DNA of 64,000 nucleotides. Origin: Mycobacterium sp. DL592 (GTDB lineage Bacteria; Actinomycetota; Actinomycetes; Mycobacteriales; Mycobacteriaceae). The stretch covers positions 3,221,301-3,285,300 of the forward strand of contig NZ_CP050192.1 in the NCBI RefSeq assembly GCF_011694515.1, given 5' to 3'. This document shows positions 1-11,238 of this stretch, piece by piece. Positions within the stretch are counted from its first letter, which is position 1; every line of letters begins with the position of its first letter. The translations under genes and the position numbers were made by a program. A model generated the notes under the pieces. That model searched no databases. It had not been told where the DNA came from and worked only from the letters and a program-made list of their open reading frames with translations.

Positions 1-259
1 GCGGGAAATTGCCCCCGAACCCATCGACGACCAGTTTGGCCGAGTACAACTTGCCGTTGTGCGGCACCGGATCTGAACTGGGCTTCAGCTTGCCCACGGC
101 GTAACCGATGTAGGGAAGGCCATTGGGCCCGTTCAGGGTCTCCTGCTCGCCGTACACCCTGATGCTGTCGGTCGCCGACGCCGTCGCGGCGTTAACAGCA
201 CCCACGCCGAACGTGACGGCAGTGGTGGCAACGACTGCGGCCAGTTTCGCGATCTTCAC
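1..259 (-). CDS. DUF1942 (MPT63-like) secreted protein, partial
   Basis: The open frame runs off the left edge, so only about 86 N-terminal residues are visible. GTG at 259 is preceded by AGGAG with a 5-nt spacer. The N-terminus has a lysine pair, then a hydrophobic alanine/valine stretch and an alanine-rich cleavage region (residues 1 to about 28), so it is a Sec signal peptide. The mature part begins with a polar segment containing YGEQETLNG and IGYAVGKLKPSSD. That resembles the DUF1942/MPT63 family of small secreted beta-sandwich immunogenic proteins, whose biochemical role is not established. The family call rests on this short segment and on the mycobacterial context; another small secreted protein is possible. 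Confidence 0.6.
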   Translation of the reverse strand, partial: MKIAKLAAVVATTAVTFGVGAVNAATASATDSIRVYGEQETLNGPNGLPYIGYAVGKLKPSSDPVPHNGKLYSAKLVVDGFGGNFP

Positions 260-424
260 GGTCACTCCTAGCTGATCAAGGCCGACTTTTCCCGGCGGTT
301 TCTCGGGAAACATTACTGCGTCCGACCCGATAACACTCGGCCAAACCGCAGTTATCCTCGCCGCGATCAATTGGAGACCTCGCCGAACCCGCAACGCGTC
401 CTTGCGCCGATAGCCTCGGCGCAC

Positions 425-1276
425 ATGCGTGTGTTCGCTGGGCGGGTGCGCCGTGCTTTGCTGGCGGTGGCTGCGACGTCGATGGCCCTCCTGTCAGCCG
501 CGCCGGGCGCGGCCGAACCGATGCCCGGGGCCGCCTTCGTCGCCGCCCCGGACGGCCCCGCCCGCGCGACGCTGGTCGCCGACCTGGACAGCGGACGCAT
601 CCTCGGTGGGCGCGATCCGTACGGCGCGTACGCGCCTGCCAGCACTATCAAGCCGCTGCTGGCGATGGTGGTCATGGATCTGGTCAACCCAGCGGCCGCG
701 ATGCGCGCGACGACCGCGAACACCGACGTCGAGTGCACCTGTGTCGGCCTGGTGCCCGGGGCGGTCTACACCGCCCGGCAACTGCTCGACGCCTTGCTGA
801 TGGTGTCGGGCAATGATGCCGCGAACGCGCTGGCCGACATGGTGGGTGGATACCAGGTCGCGATCCAACGGATGAACATCAAGGCCTATCAACTCGGTGC
901 CCGCAGCACGAAGGCGGGCTCCCCATCTGGGCTCGACGGGCCCGGTTGGGAAACGGTCACCACCCCGCATGACCTGGGCGTCATCTACCGGGCAGCATTG
1001 AACTATCCGCTGTTCGCCGAGATCATCCATCAGAGCACCGCCCTGTTCCCGGACGGCAAGGGCGGGGCCAAACAGATCGCCAGCCATGACCGCCTCCTGG
1101 CGAGCTATCCCGGCTTCATCGGGGGTAAGACCGGCTTCACCAACCTGGCCAAGGAAACTTACGTCGCGGTGGCACAGCGCGGCGGCAGGCGGCTGATCGC
1201 GGTGATGATGTACAGCGACGACGCGCTGTGGGATCAGGGCCGAACGCTGTTGGACTGGGGTTTCGCACAGCAGTAG
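425..1276 (+). CDS. dacB: D-alanyl-D-alanine carboxypeptidase (DacB2-like, peptidase S11)
   Basis: This penicillin-binding carboxypeptidase trims the terminal D-Ala from peptidoglycan stem peptides outside the membrane. All three serine-transferase motifs are visible: STIK (S73-K76), SGN (128-130) and KTG (235-237). A signal peptide covers about residues 1-31 (arginine-rich start, hydrophobic core, AAPGAAEP). The length of 283 aa fits the small mycobacterial DacB2 class, which lacks the long C-terminal membrane anchor of larger DacB proteins. A TTG at 371 would add 18 residues; ATG 425 places the signal peptide at the N-terminus, though it has no clear Shine-Dalgarno. It stands alone and is divergent from the DUF1942 gene. 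The family assignment is firm; the start is less certain. Confidence 0.9.
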   Translation: MRVFAGRVRRALLAVAATSMALLSAAPGAAEPMPGAAFVAAPDGPARATLVADLDSGRILGGRDPYGAYAPASTIKPLLAMVVMDLVNPAAAMRATTANTDVECTCVGLVPGAVYTARQLLDALLMVSGNDAANALADMVGGYQVAIQRMNIKAYQLGARSTKAGSPSGLDGPGWETVTTPHDLGVIYRAALNYPLFAEIIHQSTALFPDGKGGAKQIASHDRLLASYPGFIGGKTGFTNLAKETYVAVAQRGGRRLIAVMMYSDDALWDQGRTLLDWGFAQQ

Positions 1277-1306
1277 CAGGTCACGATTCTTGTCAGTGCG
1301 CGCCGA

Positions 1307-1312
1307 TAGCAT
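1307..1312 (+). promoter_or_regulatory. -10 element for a leaderless 13E12-family transcript
   Basis: TAGCAT fits the mycobacterial SigA -10 pattern TANNNT. It ends 6 nt before the ATG at 1319, so transcription would start on the A of that codon. No Shine-Dalgarno lies upstream of the ATG, which agrees with leaderless translation, common in mycobacteria. Inferred from spacing only. Confidence 0.4.
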
Positions 1313-1318
1313 TCGAAC

Positions 1319-2668
1319 ATGCGTTCGATCGCTGCGATGCTTGACGACCTTGACACCGTGGTCGCCGAAATCGCTGCTGCCGACCTCGGCACGGTTGAGG
1401 CGGTTGAGCGCTACGGCGTACTCGACCGGCTCGAAACCGCCCGGCGACGCCAGATCGCGATCAGCCACGATCACCTAGCCCGCCTCGAACACATTCCCGG
1501 CTGCCCACCGCCACCGATCAGCCTGGCCGACATGCTGCGGATCAGCCGCACCGAGGCCCGACGCCGGATCAAGGATGCCGAGCAGCTCGAGCCGCGCACC
1601 ACGCTGACCGGTGAGCCACTGCCGCCACTGCTGCCCACGACCTCAACGGCCTGGCACGACGGGCTGCTCGACGCCGAGCATCTCCGCGTGATCCAGAAGT
1701 TCTTGCGCGAGCTACCCGACCACGTCGGGCCCGCCGAGATCGAGAAAGCCGAACGATCACTGGCTGAGCACGCCGCCAACCTGCGCCCCGACCAACTGCA
1801 GAAGGTGGCCGACCGGCTGGCACTGACGCTGAACCCCGACGGCACCTTCAGCGACGACGACCGCGCCCGCAAACGCGGATTCACCTGGCGCGGCGGCCAA
1901 CGCCCCGACGGCATGAGCGTGGGCAAGCTGATCGCCAACCCCGAACTGCGCGCCATGCTCGACGCCTGGTTCGCCAAATTCGCTGCCCCCGGCATGTGCA
2001 ACCCCGCCGACCAAACCCCCACCGTTACAACCGAACCCAGCGCGCAGGTCGCCGAACGCGACGCCCGCAGCCATCCCCAACGTCAACACGACGCCCTCAG
2101 CGCCCTGGTACGCGGACAACTCGGCGACCCGAAACTCGGCCAGCACAACGGACTTCCGGTCACGGTCATTGTCTCCGCCACCCTGCACGACATCCAGGCC
2201 CAGACTGGACAGGCCGTGACCGCCAGTGGCACGTTGGTGCCGATGTCGGATGTGATCCGCATGTCGATCCACGCCTACCACTACCTCGCCCTGTTCGACA
2301 AAGCCACCGGCCAAGCACTCTGGCTCGGGCGCAGCAAGCGGATCGCCACGGGAGATCAACGAATTGTCCTGCACTCCAGGGATCGTGGGTGCACACGGCC
2401 CGGCTGCGATGCCCCCGGCTACCGCACCGAAGTCCACCACATCGACGAATGGGCCGCAGGCGGGCTGACCAACATCGACAAACTCACCCAAGCCTGCCCA
2501 CCCGACCACAAGCTGCTCGACGAAGGCTGGACTGTACGAAAACGCGCCGACGGCACCACCGAATGGATCCCCCCACCCCAACTGCCTTTCAACGGCGCCG
2601 GCATCAACACTTACCACCACCCCGAACGATTGCTCAACGACCACCACGAAGGCGACGGCGCAGCATGA
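1319..2668 (+). CDS. 13E12-family DUF222/HNH endonuclease domain protein
   Basis: The 449-aa protein has an N-terminal DUF222 region (about residues 20-310) and a C-terminal HNH nuclease fold starting near residue 358: CTRPGC, then EVHHIDEWAAGG, then ACPPDHK. This is the architecture of the REP13E12 proteins, a multicopy mycobacterial family. In M. tuberculosis a 13E12 repeat is a known insertion target for the prophage phiRv2. DNA cleavage is expected from the fold, but the cellular role is unknown. The gene lies between dacB and the convergent amidohydrolase, with no transposase or terminal repeats seen. Its GC content and codon use look like the neighbours. Confidence 0.85.
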   Translation: MRSIAAMLDDLDTVVAEIAAADLGTVEAVERYGVLDRLETARRRQIAISHDHLARLEHIPGCPPPPISLADMLRISRTEARRRIKDAEQLEPRTTLTGEPLPPLLPTTSTAWHDGLLDAEHLRVIQKFLRELPDHVGPAEIEKAERSLAEHAANLRPDQLQKVADRLALTLNPDGTFSDDDRARKRGFTWRGGQRPDGMSVGKLIANPELRAMLDAWFAKFAAPGMCNPADQTPTVTTEPSAQVAERDARSHPQRQHDALSALVRGQLGDPKLGQHNGLPVTVIVSATLHDIQAQTGQAVTASGTLVPMSDVIRMSIHAYHYLALFDKATGQALWLGRSKRIATGDQRIVLHSRDRGCTRPGCDAPGYRTEVHHIDEWAAGGLTNIDKLTQACPPDHKLLDEGWTVRKRADGTTEWIPPPQLPFNGAGINTYHHPERLLNDHHEGDGAA

Positions 2669-2728
2669 CGCCCGTCCCCCTATCGGTGGACGTTGACACA
2701 CCAGCCCAGGAGTCTCGAGCAATCGCGG

Positions 2729-3799
2729 CTAAAACACGTTGCCACGCAGGATCACTCGATCAGGGCGGGACAGGACGTCCGCGCCGCCGCGGGGGTCGGC
2801 AGCAAAGCACAGCAGATCCGCCGAAGCGCCGTCCTCCAGAGCCGGTCGGCCCAGCCAGCTCCTGGCGGCCCAGCAGGCCGCCGCGAGGGCGTCCGTCGGC
2901 GTCATTCCGATGCCCTTGAGTGCGTCGACCTCGTCGGCGATGCGGCCGTGCTGGACATTGCTGCCCGCGTCTGTGCCCGCGTAGATGGGGATGCCTGCAT
3001 CGCGGGCGGCGGCGACCCGCTGGGGGCAGCGATCGTAGAGGTCACGCATGTGCGCGGCGTAGAGCGGGAATTTGCTTGCAGCGTCGGCGAATCCAGGAAA
3101 ATTCTCGATATTGATCAAGGTGGGCACCAACGCGGTGCCGTGGTCGACCATCATCGCGATGGTGTCGTCGGTCAGGCCGGTGCCGTGCTCGATGCAGTCG
3201 ATGCCCGCGGCGATCAGGCCCGGCAGTGCGTCCTCGCTGAACACATGCGCGGTGACGCGGGCGCCCGCGTCGTGGGCGGCGGAGATGGCGGCGCGCAGCA
3301 CGTCATCGGACCACAGCGGTGCCAGGTCCCCCGCCGACCGGTCGATCCAGTCTCCGACGAGTTTCACCCAGCCGTCACCGATTCGGGCCTGCTGCGCCAG
3401 CGCTTCTGGCAGTTGCCACTCGTCCTCGAGTTCGATGGCATGCCCACGCCCGTAGCGCTTCGGACGGGCTAAATGCTTGCCTGCCCGGATGATTCGCGGC
3501 AGGTCGTGGTGGCCGTCGAGGCTGCGAGTGTCGGTGGGCGATCCGCAATCACGCAGCAGCAGAGCCCCGGCCGCACGTTCGGCCTCGGCCTGGGTGACGG
3601 CTTCCTCCAGTGGCATCTCACCGTTCGGGCCGAGTCCGACATGGCAGTGCGCGTCGACCAGTCCGGGGATGACCCAGCCGCCGTCCCAGATCGTCTCGGC
3701 CCCTGCGACCGGGTCGGCATGTAGGACACCGTCGACGATCCACCATTCGACGGGCTCGCCGTCAGGCAGGCCGAAGCCACGGATGTGTAACGGCCCCAA
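2729..3799 (-). CDS. amidohydrolase family protein (Rv2915c-like)
   Basis: This is a metal-dependent hydrolase of the imidazolonepropionase/prolidase-like amidohydrolase group. The HxH metal motif sits at about residues 51-53 (VDAHCHVG). Further expected ligands are visible: a lysine in GWVKLVGDW, histidines in RVTAHVFSED and IEHGTG, and the aspartate in AGTDAGSN. The 356-aa length is normal. The start is TTG at 3799, five bases after the ffh stop codon and without a clear ribosome site, so it may be translated by coupling to ffh; a shorter start cannot be excluded. The substrate is unknown. Synteny with ffh matches M. tuberculosis Rv2915c-Rv2916c. Confidence 0.82.
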   Translation of the reverse strand: MGPLHIRGFGLPDGEPVEWWIVDGVLHADPVAGAETIWDGGWVIPGLVDAHCHVGLGPNGEMPLEEAVTQAEAERAAGALLLRDCGSPTDTRSLDGHHDLPRIIRAGKHLARPKRYGRGHAIELEDEWQLPEALAQQARIGDGWVKLVGDWIDRSAGDLAPLWSDDVLRAAISAAHDAGARVTAHVFSEDALPGLIAAGIDCIEHGTGLTDDTIAMMVDHGTALVPTLINIENFPGFADAASKFPLYAAHMRDLYDRCPQRVAAARDAGIPIYAGTDAGSNVQHGRIADEVDALKGIGMTPTDALAAACWAARSWLGRPALEDGASADLLCFAADPRGGADVLSRPDRVILRGNVF

Positions 3800-3803
3800 C
3801 GAT

Positions 3804-5351
3804 TTACGGCTTACCGGGGAACTTCAGCTTGGACAGGTCGAAGTCGGCGAGACCGGGCGGCAGCTCGTTGAGCCCCTCGGGCATCCCGGAGAGGTCCGGG
3901 AACCCGCCAGGCAGGCCGCCGGCAAGCAACGGATTGCGCGCCTTCGGCGGCGTCGGGCCACGCCCACCCTTCTTGCCCTTCTTGTTCTTGGCACTCTTCT
4001 TCGACGAGCGGCGCCCGAACGGCATGCCCATCGCACCGGCCATCTGCGACATCATCTTGCGGGCCTCGAAGAAGCGGTCGACGAGCTGGTTGACCTCCGA
4101 GACCGTCACCCCCGAACCGTTGGCGATGCGCAGCCGCCGCGAGGCGTTGATGATCTTCGGGTCGGCCCGCTCCTGCGGTGTCATGCCGCGGATGATCGCC
4201 TGCAGCCGGTCGAGCTGCTTGTCGTCCACGGCGGCCAGGGCGTCCTTCATCTGGCCCGCACCCGGCAGCATGCCCAGCAGGTTGCCGATCGGGCCCATCT
4301 TGCGGATGGCCAGCATCTGCTCGAGGAAGTCCTCCAGCGTCAGCTCACCGGACCCGATCTTGGCGGCGGCCTCCTCGGCCTTCTGCTGGTCGAAAACCTG
4401 CTCGGCCTGCTCGATGAGCGACAGCACATCGCCCATGCCCAGGATGCGCCCGGCCATCCGGTCGGGGTGGAAGACCTCGAAGTCGTCGAGCTTCTCGCCG
4501 GTGGACGCGAACAGGATCGGCACACCGGTGACCTCGCGGACCGACAGCGCCGCACCACCGCGGGCGTCACCGTCGAGCTTGGTCAGCACCACGCCCGTGA
4601 ACCCGACTCCGGCACCGAAGGCCTCGGCGGTGGCCACGGCGTCCTGGCCGATCATCGCGTCGAGGACGAACAACGTCTCGTCGGGGTTGGTCGCGTCGCG
4701 GATCGCGGCAGCCTGGGCCATCAACTCCTCGTCGATGCCCAGCCGGCCGGCGGTGTCGACGATGACGACGTCGAAGTGCTTGGCTTTGGCCTCGGCGAGG
4801 CCCGCGGCCGCCACGGCAACGGGGTCTCCCGGCGGGGAGTCGTGGGACCCCTCGGCGGTGCCCGGATGCGGTGCGAACACGCTGACCCCGGCCCGCTCAC
4901 CGACGATCTTGAGCTGACTGACGGCACCGGGGCGTTGCAGGTCGCAGGCGACCAGCAGCGGGGTGTGGCCCTGGCCCTTGAGCCACTTGGCCAGCTTGCC
5001 GGCCAGCGTGGTCTTACCGGCGCCTTGCAGGCCGGCCAGCATGATGACCGTGGGCGGGTTCTTGGCGAACGCGAGCTGGCGAGTCTGACCGCCAAGGATG
5101 CCGATGAGCTCGTCGTTGACGATCTTGACGACCTGCTGGGCGGGGTTGAGCGCGGCGGAGACCTCCGCGCCCTTGGCCCGCTCCTTGATGCGGTTGACGA
5201 ACTCGCGGACCACCGGCAGCGAGACGTCGGCCTCGAGCAGCGCCAGCCGGATCTCGCGGGTGGTGGCGTCGATGTCGGCGTCGGTCAGCCGGCCTTTGCC
5301 GCGCAGGCCTGAGAGCGCACCGGTCAACCGGTCGGACAGGGATTCAAACAC
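3804..5351 (-). CDS. ffh: signal recognition particle protein Ffh
   Basis: Ffh is the GTPase of the signal recognition particle. It binds 4.5S RNA and signal sequences of nascent membrane proteins and docks with FtsY, also encoded in this window. The 515 residues show an N domain, a G domain with P-loop GLQGAGKTT (about residue 109), DTAGR and TKLDGDARGG, then the methionine-rich M domain (about 310-435). The tail is lysine-rich, then glycine/proline/leucine-rich. The start GTG at 5351 has no Shine-Dalgarno but has a -10-like TAGGCT six bases upstream, so it is probably leaderless. Confidence 0.97.
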   Translation of the reverse strand: MFESLSDRLTGALSGLRGKGRLTDADIDATTREIRLALLEADVSLPVVREFVNRIKERAKGAEVSAALNPAQQVVKIVNDELIGILGGQTRQLAFAKNPPTVIMLAGLQGAGKTTLAGKLAKWLKGQGHTPLLVACDLQRPGAVSQLKIVGERAGVSVFAPHPGTAEGSHDSPPGDPVAVAAAGLAEAKAKHFDVVIVDTAGRLGIDEELMAQAAAIRDATNPDETLFVLDAMIGQDAVATAEAFGAGVGFTGVVLTKLDGDARGGAALSVREVTGVPILFASTGEKLDDFEVFHPDRMAGRILGMGDVLSLIEQAEQVFDQQKAEEAAAKIGSGELTLEDFLEQMLAIRKMGPIGNLLGMLPGAGQMKDALAAVDDKQLDRLQAIIRGMTPQERADPKIINASRRLRIANGSGVTVSEVNQLVDRFFEARKMMSQMAGAMGMPFGRRSSKKSAKNKKGKKGGRGPTPPKARNPLLAGGLPGGFPDLSGMPEGLNELPPGLADFDLSKLKFPGKP

Positions 5352-5357
5352 GCACTA

Positions 5358-5363
5358 AGCCTA
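5358..5363 (-). promoter_or_regulatory. -10 element for leaderless ffh transcript
   Basis: Read on the minus strand, TAGGCT (TANNNT pattern) is followed by six bases and then the GTG start of ffh. The 35-nt glnD-ffh gap otherwise lacks a ribosome binding site. This suggests ffh has its own promoter and a leaderless mRNA. Spacing-based inference. Confidence 0.4.
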
Positions 5364-5386
5364 TCTGGACGCTGGTCGCGGTGACT

Positions 5387-7870
5387 TCAGCTGGCCTCTT
5401 CGACGGGTTTCGCCGGCGGCGGAGCAGGCAGCACCGCGTAGAGCTCACTATCGAGCTGCTTACGAACATCGTCGACCGAGTCCAGCGCCGGCACGGTGAT
5501 ACCGAACACGTCGACCACCGAAGATCCCAGCGTGGTGATCTTGGCCCAGGCGATGTCGACGGCGGAACGCTCGAAGACGTTGGTGAGCATCGCGAGCAGC
5601 CCGGTGCGGTCGGTGGTGCGGATCTCGACCAGCAACTGGCCCGGGCCGGCGCCCTCACGCCACAGGATGCGCGGCGGGGCGGGAGCAGAGTTGACCGGCA
5701 CCGCCGGCTTGGTCTCCCCCACCCGGCCGGTGCCGTACTGGGCTGCCTCGCGGTCACGCTTCTCCAGCGATGCGATCACGTCGAGCTCACCGTCGAGGGC
5801 GAGGATGAACTGCTGGCGCAGCAGCTCTGCGGCCGGCGGTGAACCGAAGTGCGGCGAGACCACGAAGGTGTTGATGGCCGCGCCGCTGGCACTGTTGATG
5901 GCCGCCGAGTGCACCCGCAGCGAGTTCAGCGCGAGCACACCGGCCGCCTTGGACAACAGGCCACGCCGGTCCGGTGCGATCACCGTGACGTTGTAGGTGT
6001 GCGCGCTCTCCCCTGGCGTCATCTCGATATGGACGCCGTGGTCGGTGGCAAGCGAAAGATGATGGGGATCAATGGGATCGGCCTGCGGCAACGATTCGCC
6101 TGCCATCACCAGCCGGCAGCGCCGTACCAGGTCGCCGATCAGTGAGGCTTTCCAGTCCCCCCACACCCCCGGACCGGTGGCCAGCGAATCAGCCTCAGCC
6201 AGGGCGTCGAGCAGTTCCAGCAGCACCGGATCACCCTTGAGCGCATCGACGACGCCGGCGATGGTCTTCGGGTTCTGCAGATCCCGCCGGGTCGCGGTGT
6301 CGGGCAGCAGCAGGTGATAGCGCACGATCGCCGAGAGCAGATCGATGTCGGAGGGCCACAGTCCCAGCCGGGTGCCCACCTGCACGGCGAGTTCGGCGCC
6401 GATGGCACTGTGGTCTCCCCCGCGACCCTTACCGATGTCGTGCAGCAGCGCACCGAGCACCAGCAGATCCGGGCGAGACACCCGGGTGGTGAAAGCGCTT
6501 GCCCGGGAGACTGTTTCGACCAGGTGCCGGTCCACTGTCCAGATGTGGATCACGTCGCGTGGCGGGAGGTCGCGCACCGCACCCCACTCGGGGAAGAGCC
6601 GGCCCCACAGCCCGGTCCGGTCCAGCGCCTCGACGACGGTCACCGTGGTCGGGCCGGCGGCCAGCAACACGAGCAGATCTTTGAGGGCATCCCGCGGCCA
6701 CGGGGTGCGTAACTCGGGCGCCGAGTCGGCCAGCCGGCTCAGCGTCGAGCCGGAGATCGGCAGCCCCGTAGTGGCCGAGGCGGCCGCAACTCGCAGGACC
6801 AGTCCGGGGTCGCGCTCGGGACGGGCGTCGCGGGCCAGGATCACCTCACCTGCGAATTCGATGACACCTTCGTCCAGCGGTCGGCGAACCGGTCGGCGAA
6901 GTACCGAAAGTCCGCGCCGTGGAAGCGCATTCGCGGCGGTGCGCAGCCCCGCATCGACGTAGTAGCTGATGGTCCGGGCCGCGTCCGAGAGCACTCGGGC
7001 CAGGTCGAAGCGGTCGCCGATCCGCAGCGAGGCGCCGATCTCGTCGGCGAACTGGGCCAGCAGCTGGTCGCGGCCGCGCTTGGACACCCGGTGCAGTTCG
7101 GTGCGGACGTTGAGCAGGGCCAGATGCGCCTCGCCCAGCGAACCGGTGGGCGAGGCAAGCGAATGACTCGGGTAGACGTCGGCGAGCTGGGCAATCGCCA
7201 GCGCGTTGAGCAGCTGGACGTCACGCAGCCCGCCGCGGCCGCACTTGAGGTCGGGTTCGGCCCGGTGCGCGATCTGCCCGCTGCGCTGCCAGCGGGCCTG
7301 GGTGTGCTCGACGAGTTCATCGAAGCGGGATGCGATTCCGGTGCGCCATTGGCGGCGTGCGCCACCGATCAGAAGCGTCGACAGCTCCGAATCGCCGGCG
7401 ATGTGGCGGACCTCCAGCATCGCCAGTCCGGCCGAGATGTCCTCCCCGGCGACCTGAAGCGCCTCGGGAACCGTCCGAACGCTGTGGTCCAGCCGAATAT
7501 TGGCGTCCCACAACGGGTACCACAACATCTCGGCCACCTGACTCACGATCTCGGGTGGCATGTTGTCGTGCAGCAGCATCAGGTCCAGGTCCGTGTACGG
7601 AACCAGCTCCCGACGGCCCAGTCCCCCGGTGGCCACCAGCGCGAAGCCGCTGGTAGCAGTGATGCCGATCTCGGTGGCCTTGGTGGTCAGCCAGAACTCG
7701 TGCAGATCCAGCAGAGCGTCGCGTAGCGCGGCCGAATCGAGTTGGCGCTGGCCGCCTTCCAGCAATTGCTTGTTTGCCGCGGCGAGGTCTTTGGCGGGCT
7801 TAGAAGAAGCCGCCGCCGGCGCCTCCCATCGGGGCGCGCCGGCGGCGGAATCTCTTGTGTTCTTCGTCAT
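5387..7870 (-). CDS. glnD: [protein-PII] nucleotidyltransferase GlnD
   Basis: GlnD senses glutamine and covalently modifies the PII protein encoded upstream. In actinobacteria the modification is adenylylation rather than uridylylation. The 827-aa protein has a nucleotidyltransferase motif ([16 protein letters not shown], about residues 92-107), a GlnD linker region, an HD-type demodifying domain ([14 protein letters not shown], about residue 477), and two C-terminal ACT domains that bind glutamine (starting at about 620 and 735). It is the last gene of amt-glnB-glnD, 72 nt after glnB. The N-terminal 45 residues are low-complexity alanine/lysine-rich. Confidence 0.95.
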   Translation of the reverse strand: MTKNTRDSAAGAPRWEAPAAASSKPAKDLAAANKQLLEGGQRQLDSAALRDALLDLHEFWLTTKATEIGITATSGFALVATGGLGRRELVPYTDLDLMLLHDNMPPEIVSQVAEMLWYPLWDANIRLDHSVRTVPEALQVAGEDISAGLAMLEVRHIAGDSELSTLLIGGARRQWRTGIASRFDELVEHTQARWQRSGQIAHRAEPDLKCGRGGLRDVQLLNALAIAQLADVYPSHSLASPTGSLGEAHLALLNVRTELHRVSKRGRDQLLAQFADEIGASLRIGDRFDLARVLSDAARTISYYVDAGLRTAANALPRRGLSVLRRPVRRPLDEGVIEFAGEVILARDARPERDPGLVLRVAAASATTGLPISGSTLSRLADSAPELRTPWPRDALKDLLVLLAAGPTTVTVVEALDRTGLWGRLFPEWGAVRDLPPRDVIHIWTVDRHLVETVSRASAFTTRVSRPDLLVLGALLHDIGKGRGGDHSAIGAELAVQVGTRLGLWPSDIDLLSAIVRYHLLLPDTATRRDLQNPKTIAGVVDALKGDPVLLELLDALAEADSLATGPGVWGDWKASLIGDLVRRCRLVMAGESLPQADPIDPHHLSLATDHGVHIEMTPGESAHTYNVTVIAPDRRGLLSKAAGVLALNSLRVHSAAINSASGAAINTFVVSPHFGSPPAAELLRQQFILALDGELDVIASLEKRDREAAQYGTGRVGETKPAVPVNSAPAPPRILWREGAGPGQLLVEIRTTDRTGLLAMLTNVFERSAVDIAWAKITTLGSSVVDVFGITVPALDSVDDVRKQLDSELYAVLPAPPPAKPVEEAS

Positions 7871-7942
7871 CTCAGTCCTCCCGCGGCCGTTGCCGACAAA
7901 CTCTTATCCGGTGTGGCCGCAAGAAGACTCACATCTTGTACG

Positions 7943-9669
<1,727 letters not shown>

Positions 9670-9794
9670 TCGCAGTATCTCCTTCACCCATGCCACGGTT
9701 TAGGCACCGTTGACCTAGGCCAAGACAATGCTGAGTGGTTGTTTCCGCGAGGACGCCTGGGTGTTTCGCATATGTGAACGGATCGGCAGTCTGC

Positions 9795-9810
9795 GTTTCG
9801 CGGTTGTTAC
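9795..9810 (-). promoter_or_regulatory. GlnR-type operator upstream of amt-glnB-glnD
   Basis: On the minus strand the intergenic DNA reads GTAAC, six bases, then GAAAC. This matches the actinobacterial GlnR a/b half-site pattern GTNAC-n6-GNAAC exactly. GlnR is the known activator of amt-glnK-glnD in Streptomyces and mycobacteria. The box lies about 125 nt upstream of the proposed amt start. Binding is inferred from the motif and its context. Confidence 0.6.
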
Positions 9811-9846
9811 ATCCCGCAATTCGCATCGCTGCGAACGAATTTGCGG

Positions 9847-11172
9847 TTATCCGAGCAGCGCATCGACGAAGGCGCCGGGCTCGAACGGAGCCAGATCGTC
9901 AGGTCCTTCGCCCAGGCCGACCAGCTTGACCGGGACACCCAGCTCCTGCTGCACCCGGAACACGATGCCACCCTTCGCGGTGCCGTCCAGCTTGGTGAGC
10001 GCCACCCCGGTGATGTCGACGACGTCGGCGAACACCCGCGCCTGTGCCAGACCGTTCTGGCCGATCGTCGCATCGAGCACCAGGATCACCTCGTCGACGG
10101 CCGCCCGTTTGCTGACCACGCGCTTGACCTTGCCGAGCTCGTCCATCAAACCGGTCTTGGTGTGCAGCCGGCCTGCGGTGTCGATGACGACGACGTCGGC
10201 CCCGGCGGCGATGCCCTTGTCGACGGCGTCGAAGGCCACCGAGGCGGGATCGGCACCCTCGGCCCCGCGCACCACCTCGGCGCCGACCCGTGACGCCCAA
10301 CTCTGCAGCTGGTCGGCGGCCGCCGCACGGAAGGTGTCCGCCGCACCCAGGACCACCCGGCGCCCATCAGCCACCAGGACGCGAGCGAGCTTGCCGACCG
10401 TCGTCGTCTTACCGGTGCCGTTGACACCGACGACCAACAGCACCGAGGGCTTGTCGGCGTGCGGCAGCGCCTTGATCGAGCGGTCCATACCGGGGTTGAG
10501 TTCGGCGATCAGCACGGCGCGCAGGATCGCGCGGACTTCGGCCTCGGTCCGCACGGTGCTGCTGGCCAGCCGGCTGCGCAGCTGCTCGACCACCGAGGCG
10601 GTCACGACGGGACCCAGGTCGGCGATCAGCAGGGTGTCCTCGACCTCTTCCCACGACGCTTCGTCGAGGTCGCCGCCGCCCAGCAGGCCGAGCATGCTGC
10701 GCCCGAGAGCGTTCTGAGATTTGGCGAGGCGGCCGCGCAGGCGCTCGAGCCGGCCTTCCGGTGGCGCGATGGAGCCGAGGTCGGGTGCGGCAGGCTCGGT
10801 GGCCTGGGCCTGGTGCGCGACGGGCTCCTCGACCACCGGCGGCTCGGGCAACCGCACGTCGGAAATCGGCCGTTTGACCGAGTCCCGCGGCACCGCCGCG
10901 TCGTCGCCGACCCCGGGCCGGCCCACGCCGCTGTCTATCCCCGAGTCGCTTCGCTCCTGCCCGCCGGTATCGACCGTCGCAGTTGCTGACGATTGTGTGA
11001 ACGATATGCCCGACGAGGCCGTATAGCCGCCCGACCGGTCGATCGGTGTGGCAGCCTCTGAGCTGCGGCGCAAGCTGATCTGACGCCGCCGGTACCGAAC
11101 CAGACCGATGATCAGTGCAGCGACGACCAGGACGGCGATGACCGCGATAGCGATCCAGAGACCTTGTGACAC
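9847..11172 (-). CDS. ftsY: signal recognition particle receptor FtsY
   Basis: FtsY is the membrane-associated GTPase partner of Ffh. The 441-aa protein starts with one transmembrane helix (about residues 5-25, LWIAIAVIAVLVV), unlike the E. coli protein, followed by a variable acidic linker (about 35-145) and the NG domain with P-loop GVNGTGKTTT (about 250), DTAGR and TKLDGTAKGG. The linker contains [10 protein letters not shown], encoded by a 31-bp sequence repeated exactly inside ung. The gene starts at GTG 11172, divergent from the isomerase gene. Function is certain. Confidence 0.96.
   Translation of the reverse strand: MSQGLWIAIAVIAVLVVAALIIGLVRYRRRQISLRRSSEAATPIDRSGGYTASSGISFTQSSATATVDTGGQERSDSGIDSGVGRPGVGDDAAVPRDSVKRPISDVRLPEPPVVEEPVAHQAQATEPAAPDLGSIAPPEGRLERLRGRLAKSQNALGRSMLGLLGGGDLDEASWEEVEDTLLIADLGPVVTASVVEQLRSRLASSTVRTEAEVRAILRAVLIAELNPGMDRSIKALPHADKPSVLLVVGVNGTGKTTTVGKLARVLVADGRRVVLGAADTFRAAAADQLQSWASRVGAEVVRGAEGADPASVAFDAVDKGIAAGADVVVIDTAGRLHTKTGLMDELGKVKRVVSKRAAVDEVILVLDATIGQNGLAQARVFADVVDITGVALTKLDGTAKGGIVFRVQQELGVPVKLVGLGEGPDDLAPFEPGAFVDALLG
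10937..10967 (-). repeat. 31-bp repeat, copy in ftsY linker
   Basis: This segment is identical over 31 bases to 36691-36721 inside ung. On the minus strand its core is GAGCGAAGCGACTCGGGGAT. In both genes it lies on the coding strand in the same reading frame and encodes [10 protein letters not shown]. Here it falls in the poorly conserved linker between the membrane helix and the GTPase domain. Identity was read directly from the sequence; the genome-wide copy number is unknown. Confidence 0.8.
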
Positions 11173-11238
11173 CGTGCCATTGTTTCAGGGCGCGATGCGG
11201 GTCTGTGTCGCGCCTGCACAACCGGGTAGGCCGTGACC

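Noticed and set aside
1319..2668. The 13E12 gene as part of a mobile element.
   Set aside because: The family is known as a repeat, but no terminal repeats, integrase or duplicated target could be seen around it.
3477..5312. A 611-codon plus-strand frame.
   Set aside because: It lies antisense to ffh. High-GC codon use opens long antisense frames, and it has no recognisable domain or ribosome site.
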